Shown here: positions 55,442 to 64,000 of the stretch, in pieces
How positions within the stretch are numbered: the first letter of the stretch is position 1
How the letters are laid out: each line of letters starts with the position of its first letter
DNA from: Vitellaria paradoxa
Taxonomy: Eukaryota > Streptophyta > Magnoliopsida > Ericales > Sapotaceae
Direction of reading: 5' to 3'
Assembly (NCBI GenBank): GCA_019916065.1
Contig: CM034242.1
Location: 10,918,879 to 10,982,878, forward strand
Length of the DNA stretch: 64,000 nt
Translations under genes and position numbers: made by a program
Notes under the pieces: model-generated
The model's input: only the letters and a program-made list of their open reading frames with translations
The model's database searches: none
Told to the model about the DNA's origin: nothing

Positions 55442-56697
55442 TAAAAATAGAAGACTATATACTCTAATCATAATCAAATCTCTTATAATAGAAATGGGAA
55501 AAAATCAATACCTTATTATATATTTACAATATTCATCATATTTCACAAAATCTTTAATTTTAATTGAATCTAAAAATAATAATTTTAATTAAAATCATTG
55601 ATTGGCATTTAATCTTGTATATTTTTATATCATTGAGACACACCAATTATATGATTATTTTTACTAAAGATTCATTTTTAAGTTAAATATCTCAATTCTT
55701 GACATTCTTGGTGAAATAGGATGGCTAAGATTTCTGAGACATTTAGGACGTTAATGGAGGGGAACCAAAACAAAGAAAGGTGCAAGAATGGAGCTTGAGA
55801 GTCATTGGGTCAATTCGTCGAGCATACGATGTGCACAACAAATGACAACTCTCTCCCACGCTATACTCGAGGAGCCTAGAGATCATCCAAGACAAGCTCA
55901 AGGCTATATAAGACCTAAAATCTCTTAGAATTATCGAACTACAAGAAATATGGGGGTGTTAGTTTGAATTCTATTTTTATATAAATTTGTGTATTTTTGT
56001 GATAGGTATTAAGAGATTGATATGTGTGATACCAACCAAGTGAGATTCTCTATTAAAAGTTAAGTAAATTTTCTAAATTTCTTGACTAAAATTAATTAAA
56101 TAAAAAAATCTCTTTAACGGGTCAAACCTTATAGTTATAACCAATGACCTCATAAAATAAAGGCCTCAGGCCATGATTTCAGTGGCCAACTTCTAAATGA
56201 AATCGTGGCACGAAGCCAGGATTCCACCACCTATATCGGATTGATATTTAGGCTCAATTTGTGGTAGAAAAAAATTAGAGCACATTTTTTTTATCATTAA
56301 CTATTAAGAAGTTATTTTTTTTTTATATTTAAAAAGGATAAAAGACTAGCTTTTTGTAGCTAATTTTGTAGCTAATTTTGTAACTTCTTTTTGTTTATCT
56401 GATGTGTATTTATTCACTATGATTTAAGAAAAGTTTAAAATATAGGAGAATAATTTTGATCAATTTAAAAAAAAGACAAAAAGAAAAAACTACAAAAAAA
56501 TCTATGGTTCCCAAGCAGAGCCTTTACTTTAAGTTTGCAGTTGCTGCTGCTGCTTGTCAAATAGGATTTTTTTTTTTCAAAACTCCAAAAAAAAACTTGC
56601 CCCTTTGAAGTTTCAAAACATTTTAGAAAATGAAAAAAAATTTTTAACTTTTTTTTATTAAATTTTGTTACGTGTGACTTTCATGCAAAATTTTAAG

Positions 56698-57037
56698 AGC
56701 CCATTTGGTTTATTTTTTTATCTTTTATTTTCTGTTTTTATTTTTTATTTTTTGTTTTGAATTTATTTTTCATTTTATACTTTTAAAAATAAAAGAAACA
56801 TGTCAAAATACATTTGGTTGCTTATATTTGTAAAATTTATTTTCGAAAATAAAAAATGACTTTACACATGAAATAAAAAATGATAAAAAGTCGTTTTGAG
56901 AGTTTTTAAAAAAAATGAGAAAAATCTCAAAATAAAGAAAATAGAGCATTTTCTGTTTTTTTATTTTAAGATTTTTAACATATAAAATAAAAATAAAAAA
57001 TAAAAAATAAAAACATAAATATAAATCAAATGCCTCC
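56698..57037. repeat. Copy of a dispersed AT-rich repeat family
   Basis: CCCATTTGGTTTATTTTTT at the left and AATCAAATGCCTCC at the right are inverted copies around AT-rich sequence. Blocks such as GAAAATAAAAAATG and AAAAGTCGTTTTGAG recur near 640-870 and 2640-2975, with a partial copy near 18030-18172. This looks like a MITE family of about 340 bp. Confidence 0.6.
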
Positions 57038-57178
57038 GAAATTTTAAAAAAATTTTTTTGAAACTCCGAACCCTATGATCCCAGAGACTGGGGCCTCTGA
57101 ACCGGGTTTCGCAACAAAAAAGTCGGAATCTAGCTGGCGGATTTCAGGCTCGGTCCATAACTTTTTTAGGGACAATAT

Positions 57179-57184
57179 TGGGCC
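57179..57184 (+). promoter_or_regulatory. Site II element (TGGGCC) upstream of NDUFB8
   Basis: TGGGCC lies 132 bp before the NDUFB8 start codon. TGGGCY Site II elements are known to coordinate nuclear genes for mitochondrial respiratory proteins in plants, so the position fits. It is a short motif and could be coincidental. Confidence 0.4.
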
Positions 57185-57315
57185 TGGCCCGGTACACAAT
57201 GACATTTTACATGTACGCTGCCATTGCAAACCGGCCAGAAGACGAGTAGCCATCACTGATCAAATCAGGTTATTTTTCCGGAAGAATTTTTATTTTTATT
57301 TCTTGATCGGAAAAA

Positions 57316-60300
57316 ATGGCTGGGAGATTGAGCCGCGTTGCGTCTCAGATTATGGGCGGAAACGGTGTCGCTTCCCGCTCTGTCGCCTCTTCCTTTCGCC
57401 TCCGCTCCGGCATGGGTCTCCCCGTCGGCAAACACATCGTCCCCGACAAACCAGTAACTCTTCTTCTCTTCCCCCACACCCCGAAACCGTAACCGTAGGC
57501 AATCATGTGATAATATACATATTTATATATACAAACATATGAAGTCTAGAATTCCTTTCCTTGTACCTTTTTTCTAATTTTGAATTTCTGCTTCTGCATT
57601 TGCTTCGAAATTACCAAACCCTAGTGACATCGTACTTAGTTTTTGCTTTATGCTTCAGCTTCCTGTAAATGACGAGCTTGTTTGGGACAATGGCACTCCA
57701 TTCCCGGAGCCCTGCATAGATCGTATCGCTGACACAATTGGAAAGGTGATTTTTTTTTCCCTTTTTCTGATTATATTTTGGAATCTGATGAATTGTAAGG
57801 AAATTGGGCTCTGGTTTTGTTTTGCTTGTTTTTTTTTTTGGGGGGGGGGCATCTTAGAGAACAATGAAGCTTCTTATCATTTCTCTTTCTTTCAGTATGA
57901 AGCTTTAGCTTGGTTGTGTGGCGGTTTGGGTTTCTTTGCCACTCTTGGACTGCTGGCTGTCTGGAATGACAAACCCTCCAAGATGCCTTTTGTGAGTTAC
58001 TTTTCACTCCTAATTTGATAGTTTGAATCATATGATTATATGTTCTGCTTACATGGTTTTATCATTATGAAACTGAGAGTAGTAGCTGTGATTTCTTGCT
58101 GTATTTCATACCTCATTGCAATGGATCTGATCTTGTGCTTCTTAAAATTTTTAACCTGAGTCTGTAAATCATTCTAGTGAAGACTGAAGAGTGCACAAAA
58201 TTACCCAAAAAAAAAAAAAAAAAGGAGTGCACAAATTCAGCATTTATTTCCTTATTTCAGAGGGATCGATTTGCTTCAACAGGCTAAGCTGATTACTAAT
58301 ATTTTTGGTAATGGCATGGGCACCATTGAGTAGATAGTCCTCAAACATATGGCATCTTGCATGTAGTACTTACATCTTGGCTAAGTGATGCTTAACCTCA
58401 TGGCACCTTCAATTGGATCACCCATGCTATGAAGATAACTCAATCTATGTATCGTCATCAAGTTTACCATCTCCACACCTAGTATTCATGAGGAGCAAGA
58501 CTTAAGGACTCCAAGAGTGATTCTCCTCTCATGGGTCCTTGCAACGTCCTATGGGTCATTCTATTTTATGAAAATTCATCAGAGACTTGTGAATTGGTGG
58601 ATGAAATTAGGAATTTTCTCTAGTGTAATTCACGTAACTAGAGGGATTTGAGATCCTGATTGGTTTGAGCGAGAGCTTCATTACGTGATAGCGTTGAATG
58701 GAGGCGTGATCATCATATTGTTCTACCATGAACTCTCCTATGCCTTAATATGTAAATGACACTCTCGCCTATTTGGTTGGAGGTGACCACCTTCTGAGTA
58801 GTGGCTTAGAACATGCAGAATCAACCATCTGGCCTTAGATTACTTGTTCTTGGCACATGGTTGAGTTGGGGTCCATGGTCTAGGTTCTTTATAAATAGGA
58901 GTTGAGTCGAGCTGAGCTTTAATTGGCTCGGGCTCAACTTGAATAAATTACATTCGCTTAAGCTCGACTCGTGAATAAGTCGAATAATGAGTTTAAAATA
59001 CAAAAATATTAGTTAAGTCAAACCTACTAATACTGAATGAGCTTAATCAAATTGTGAAAAATTTAACCCAATATTGATATTTAACTCATAAAGTTAACTT
59101 AAGAGGCCCGATCCAATTTAAAAATTAATTTTTAAGGAGGAAAAACTTTACAATCTTTGCCTGGTAAGCCCTTATGTTATAAAGGGTAAAGTGTGAAAAT
59201 ATTGAGTAACCAATCAATGTGGGACAAATTGTAAACCAAAAAGATTTATTACCAAACTCTTCCTCACAGCTAACATTGGATCTCATGATCCTTACCTTTG
59301 TATCAACAAACAAGGATCGTGGGTCTTCAACATCCCTGGTCATGGGAGCTTCAACTAGTCGATGCTTGTGGATCAACCAAGTGAGCCGACCTTCGCAGCA
59401 ATTGTACATGAGTTGACTTCCCATGGCCCCTCCTCCCAAGTCCCAAACGCCATCGACCACCTCTCTCTCCAACTCATCTCGCTCTATCTATCTACTTATT
59501 AATCCTTCCATCTTCTTCAATGGCATCCTATAACTAATAGTATTTCGAAGATTTGATGCCCATCATGGTCAGCAAACGGGGCGGGAATGATCTGATTGGA
59601 GAACTCTGTAAGTGGTTTTGATTTCTGATGGGTCATGTTCAACGGCACGACAGTGAGTGAATCCACCATCAATTGTAGAAACAAAGACGACTAGAGAGAG
59701 AATTTGGAAGCAAAGGGAAAATAGTTGATTTAGATATGCTATTGATGGGTTTTTGAATATTAGATGTTCTTATGAGTTTTTCTTAAGCAAAATTTTCACT
59801 TGGCCATGGCCATTTTTGCTGGAGATGAGCTGAGCTCGAATAGTTCAAAAAAAGCTCGATTTGTGGCCATTTAAGTGGATCTTGAGCTGAGCTCGAATAG
59901 TTCAGAAAAAGCTCGATTCAAAGTCACCCCTACTTATAAATAGGAGGTTGGTCTTTCTTCTCCTCATCAATCATCTCTTTCATAGTTGAAACCTAGGAAG
60001 TACAAACTCACCATCAAGGGTGCCGTCTTCAAGTCGGATTGGCGAGGGATATTGACACGTGGCAGACTCGTGTTGGACTCACTTAATGCAGTGTTTATTA
60101 TTTCTTTTTGTTTAAACACATCTTGGACACATTACGTACTCGTTTTGGACTTGCATGGTTCTTTTTTATAATACATGAAAGTTTTAATTAGGCTTAACTT
60201 GTGAATTAAAAAAAAAAAGTAAAAAAAAAAAACCCTATGTTATTTTATTTGGTTGATTTGATGAAATGAAATTACAGTTTTGGTTCATTGATTAATTAAA

Positions 60301-63300
60301 TAATGTTTTGTTAAGATGATTTGTTAGTTATCATTTGGGATAAAACATAATTATTATGTGATTTGTTTGTTGAATTTCAAACTGTAAAATATAGTTATTA
60401 TCATTTTGGAGAGAATGTAATTATTATACAACTTCTTTGTTGACTTTCAACTATGAAATACATGGTTTTTAATTTTTGTTAGTGTTACATTGTGTAAGTG
60501 TCTTATCGGTTAGTTGTGTCTTAGCAATGTCCGAGCAAACACTTTAATTGTAATCGTTTCTTCTTAGATTTGTTAGAATGTCATAAGTTGTGTGTTTGAT
60601 GCTTAAACACATGCCGAAAAGTGTTTAAGTATCATTGTTGGTGGTTGGGAAGAGTTTTGAAGAAGAAAGAGATGTTTTTATTGGTTCAGTGGCAGTTTGT
60701 GCCCACAAACATTCCTTTTGGAATTGAAAAAGGTGTCCAAAAAAAAAAAATAGTGAGTCTCGTGAGCAGGTCGAGTGTAGTTTGCTCCTGCGAACTGCCC
60801 ATGACACTTGGAATTTTTGACTAGTATGTCTCGCGAGTAGCTCAGGAGTAGCTTGTGCCCACGAACTACCTGCGACGACATCCAAACTTTTTAAAATCTA
60901 TCCAAATGACGTTATTAACCCTCTCTTTTGATGTAAAAGGAAAATAATTTTTCTCAACCCTAATTTTTTGGACCTACCAACACACACCCATTGCTTTTTA
61001 GAGCAAAATACCAAAAGGGATGACGACAATGTTGGATTTCTATGGCTCTTGACATCATCAACTATTTTTGGCAAAGATCTGCTGTATTCTGCTCAGATCT
61101 GCAGTTGTTCTACAGATTTGGGAGCTTTTCTTTCAAGGTTCGAAGGTTCTTTTTCTTTGCAGGTTGAGGTGAGTTGTGGGATGTCTAGCAAGCAAGGTTA
61201 GGAAGTATTTTTCTTACAAATAGATCAATGGGTAGTTGGTTGGGGATTTGTAATACTTTCCTTTGTATACCATGTAACCTCTTTTAAAAATAATGAAGAA
61301 GTTTTCTTTGATCCGCTCAAAGATCCGGGATTGTTTTCTATTTTGAGTTCAAAGGAGTTTTTACCATAGTTAACAAACCTTTGTGTCTTTGTGGTGGTTG
61401 TTGCTTTTGGGTTCAAATCTGTGTATGGATGTTCCTTAGTTTATCTTGGTTGTGGTTGGTCTTGAATACTAGTTTGTGTTTTGGGACTCTCATATTGCAT
61501 TACTTCTAAAATACTAATATCACATATAAATATATATATATATATATATATTTGATGAGTCCTTATCGTGTTGTGTCATGCATTTTTGGAAAATTACTGA
61601 GTCGGAGTATCCATATCATGTTAGTATCCATGCTTCGTAGGTTGAAAGTTTGATACAGTGCACTCTCTCTCGTGCATCCAACCGTTCTATTTCTTACCTA
61701 ACCAAACTTTGGTGATCTCCCGTCATAGAAAATGGCAAGCATTCCCAAATAGGTGGAACTACTAACCCAACACCGACCACCCTCAAGAACCAATGTATTT
61801 ATTTATTTTTTTGTAATGGCACATTTTTTATTACATTTTTTCTGCTTGAGAGCACATCTTTTGTTACATTAGACAGAGACTGCATTTTTATGTTTAGAAT
61901 TGGTGTGGACGTAACTGATCATCCATCAACTTACTGGATTTTTTTAGTTGCTTGTAACCTCAACTCTCATACACTCACCATGTTGTTAACTCTTGCACTC
62001 TCAAATGTAATGCCTGGAAGGAGAGTTACATTAAGTTTCCTGCAAATGAGGAATACTTCAGCTTTGCATAGCTTGATATAAGATATCCTTTACTTAGATA
62101 TTTTGATTTTGTAATAACTTTTAAAAGTTACTTGAGGCTCTAATAAGTTTAATCTACATTGCTTAATTGCAGATTTGATTGCGTAGGATTCATTGGCTAT
62201 CACATATTGAAAATCTTTAATTAACTGTGTTTATATAACTTGATCGTGTTCCGTGTAAGTTTCAAGGACGATCAAATACTCAACCGTAAAGTAAAATGCT
62301 GAAATTATGACATTGAAACCACAGAAGATGAGATGTTTGGAACATTAACATTCATTTGGAATTTGGTCTGTTGACCCCTCCACGAGTTCGCACACTTGAT
62401 GAAGTCATTGAAATGAATTTTCAGTAGCTTTCAGTATCTAGCAGATAAAAAAATTGTGGGATTTAATATTCACCACCTTGCTAATTATCCATGAACCATG
62501 AAGTCAAAATTTACATTTGTAAATTAAATGATCTTCTTTTACAAAGTTGAAGTTGTAAATCCATTTGCGAGTGGCGGCTGACTCTTTTCGGGTCTTGTGT
62601 GTATATTATGCCTTGCTGTATGTGAGGGAAATTGTAGAAATTGGAACTCGGTCATAGGATGGGAATTTGTTAGCTGTAATTTGTAGGAACCTATCTTAAG
62701 TTTTCAAAACAACAAAATTTGATTAAATGAGATTAATTATTATTTCTCTATTCTATGTTCTCAACTTTTGCTAATAAGATAAATTTCTATTGTTCTGAAA
62801 GAAATTGTGTGAATGAATGGTATATGATAAGCAAAATTGAGTCTTTGGTAGCACAAGATCAAAGATGGCACTGCATATGGCTTTGTTCTTTGTGCAGAAA
62901 GGAAGTTAATCATCAATTGTCTTTTTTTTTCTAGAGTTTATGCCCTTTACAAAATACAAACTATGAACCGCATTGCTGAAACCTTTTATTTTATCAGCAG
63001 CTAAGTGATAATTTTTTACTTGGCGCAATTTGCTCAACATATTGATGGGAGGAAATATTGTGTGTTTTTAATTGACAAAAGGAAAGAATGCTTACATTTG
63101 ACCCTTGTCAGACCTTGCAATGCGGGAGCCTTGTACATTGAGTTGTCCCCTCTCTCTCTCTCTCTCTTTCTTTTTTGGGACTTGGGACTTGGGAGAGGAA
63201 GAAGGCCCTTGGGAGGGGGGGTTGTGGTGGGGTTAATGCAGTTTTAATTTCTTCTCATATTTTATAAAGCTGATATATCTACCCCACTGCATACTTGAGT

Positions 63301-63682
63301 GCTTTATGCATATGTTTGTATCCTAGATCACAACCAGCACTTTCTCATGTACCACTCTTGAGTAGAAAGATATCAAATGGGTCCTCTCCACAAACTTTCC
63401 ATGTCATTGGTTGTGTCTCATTATCATGACTATTACTATTAATTGTTTCTCCTTTTGCACATTAGTTTAAGGAGCCACTAAATTCAGAAGCCTTTTGGCA
63501 AATCTGTAGGTGGGAAAACTTGCTGTCATAACTGTCTTATTTATTCTTCTTCTGTATTGCTTTTTTATTGGTTTCTATGTAAAATTCTGCTTCTGTTGAT
63601 AATATTCCCGCTTTTCTCTCCCCAGGTACCAAAGGTCTATCCTTATGATAATCTTCGGGTTGAACTTGGTGGAGAACCATGA
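57316..63682 (+). CDS. NDUFB8: NADH dehydrogenase [ubiquinone] 1 beta subcomplex subunit 8, mitochondrial
   Basis: Four exons at 57316-57453, 57659-57745, 57896-57991 and 63626-63682 join in frame to 125 residues, the length of the plant subunit as I recall it. It is an accessory membrane-arm subunit of respiratory complex I in the inner mitochondrial membrane and has no catalytic site of its own. The N terminus (MAGRLSRVASQ...RSVASSFRLRSGMG) is Arg/Ser-rich and lacks acidic residues, as in a mitochondrial targeting sequence. Next come the signature PVGKHIVPDKPLPVNDELVW and GTPFPEPCIDRIAD, one membrane helix at about 79-98, and the conserved end VPKVYPYDNLRVELGGEP. All junctions are GT-AG and phase 0. 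The last intron, 57992-63625, is 5.6 kb long and separates off only the last 18 codons. Confidence 0.96.
57992..60570. other. NDUFB8 intron 3, left part
   Basis: No gene is visible. An A18 run at about 58206-58223 is flanked by a 10-11 bp direct repeat. At 59827-59918 a 35 bp segment containing GAGCTGAGCTCGAATAGTTC occurs twice, 57 bp apart. The minus-strand open frame at 59125-59472 has no recognisable domain. Confidence 0.45.
60571..61500 (+). mobile_element. Possible solo LTR or LTR fragment
   Basis: The segment starts TGTTAGAATGTCATAAG, typical of LTR starts, and towards its right end carries an R-U5-like stretch (TTGTAATACTTTCC, AATAATGAAGAAG, then a GGTTGTTGCTTTTGGG block) resembling the 3' part of plant Copia LTRs. 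No primer site, gag-pol or target duplication was found and the right edge is uncertain. It contains degenerate repeats at about 60680-60880. Confidence 0.35.
60680..60880. repeat. Degenerate tandem repeat, about 70-80 bp units
   Basis: Three related segments follow one another, each with a GAGCAG/GAGTAG block, AGTTTGTGCCCACAAAC-like palindromic wording and a spacer. Their similarity is partial. They lie within the LTR-like segment of the NDUFB8 intron. Confidence 0.45.
61501..63625. other. NDUFB8 intron 3, right part
   Basis: Apart from a TA run near 61530-61551 and a CT run near 63149-63168, I see nothing that supports a gene or a bounded element. It appears to be ordinary intron sequence. 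Confidence 0.5.
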
Positions 63683-64000
63683 GTGTTGAGTGCAATTCAA
63701 GACAAGTCACTGTTGTTTGAAATCCATGGACTCTCCCGTTAATTTGTTTGCTTTTGGGAATTCCGTAAAGTCAAGTAATAATGTCTTACTGTGCATGTTC
63801 TTTCTTTAATGTGTTTTAAGTTGGTTCTTATGATAAGTTTCAGCTCCCTTGTTTGCTCGACTTCCTTTTGGTGTCATTAGTACTAGAACCTGCAAAATAG
63901 TATCAAGTCACTGGAAGTTGAATTTATTTTGATAAGCAATAGACGATTGATTATCGCTTGTAATCTTCACTTTTGGGTCATGATATTTGCTTTATTTACT

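Larger units (their letters stand above)
52792..57178. other. Gene-free spacer between LDH and NDUFB8
   Basis: The first about 150 bp would be the LDH 3' end. I see no other gene. The spacer holds a duplicated CT/TA-rich segment at 53821-53916, a TAA-flanked MITE at 55120-55441 and a copy of the AT-rich dispersed repeat at about 56698-57037. Short open frames (for example 53029-53265 and 54659-54853) show no domain. Confidence 0.55.

Noticed and set aside
57075..57542. 155-codon frame overlapping the NDUFB8 start
   Set aside because: It is a shifted frame across the promoter, exon 1 and intron 1; the NDUFB8 frame is fully explained by homology.

Overview
This is nuclear DNA of a flowering plant. 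The window is AT-rich, its genes are split by GT-AG introns, and the spaces between genes and inside introns are filled with plant transposable elements (CACTA, Mutator-like, hAT-like, PIF/Harbinger-type MITEs, a Copia retrotransposon, SINE-like and LINE relics). I cannot name the species from sequence alone. No organellar, bacterial or viral genome context is visible.

Five protein genes can be assembled exon by exon: an ATG8 autophagy ubiquitin-like protein (+, 12093-20308), a short precursor of an RGF/GLV/CLEL sulfated signalling peptide (+, 31288-33266), a YbaK/prolyl-tRNA-synthetase-associated-domain protein (-, 47738-35311), L-lactate dehydrogenase (+, 51012-52791) and mitochondrial complex I subunit NDUFB8 (+, 57316-63682). 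They do not form a pathway. They are ordinary neighbours on a plant chromosome, each with its own promoter.

Layout: 1-11200 is gene-free, AT-rich and dotted with MITEs, a 0.2 kb tandem duplication and a possible SINE. ATG8 has a 6.8 kb intron that holds a SINE-like piece, a 697 bp hAT-like element with GATACGG arrays, an LTR fragment cut by a Mutator-like element that itself carries a MITE, and a Tourist-type MITE. Between 20.5 and 31 kb there is a complete 3979 bp non-autonomous CACTA element with a nested MITE, followed by a LINE reverse-transcriptase relic. The YbaK-domain gene has a 7.5 kb first intron carrying an antisense, decayed 4.9 kb Copia element. The NDUFB8 gene has a 5.6 kb last intron with an LTR-like segment.

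The most interesting points are the RGF-type peptide gene with an unusual Thr at position 9 of its peptide, the three-layer transposon nest in the ATG8 intron, the perfectly bounded CACTA and GATACGG elements, a 245 bp foldback hairpin near 48.8 kb, and a recurrent AT-rich dispersed repeat family. I found no clearly new biochemical system.
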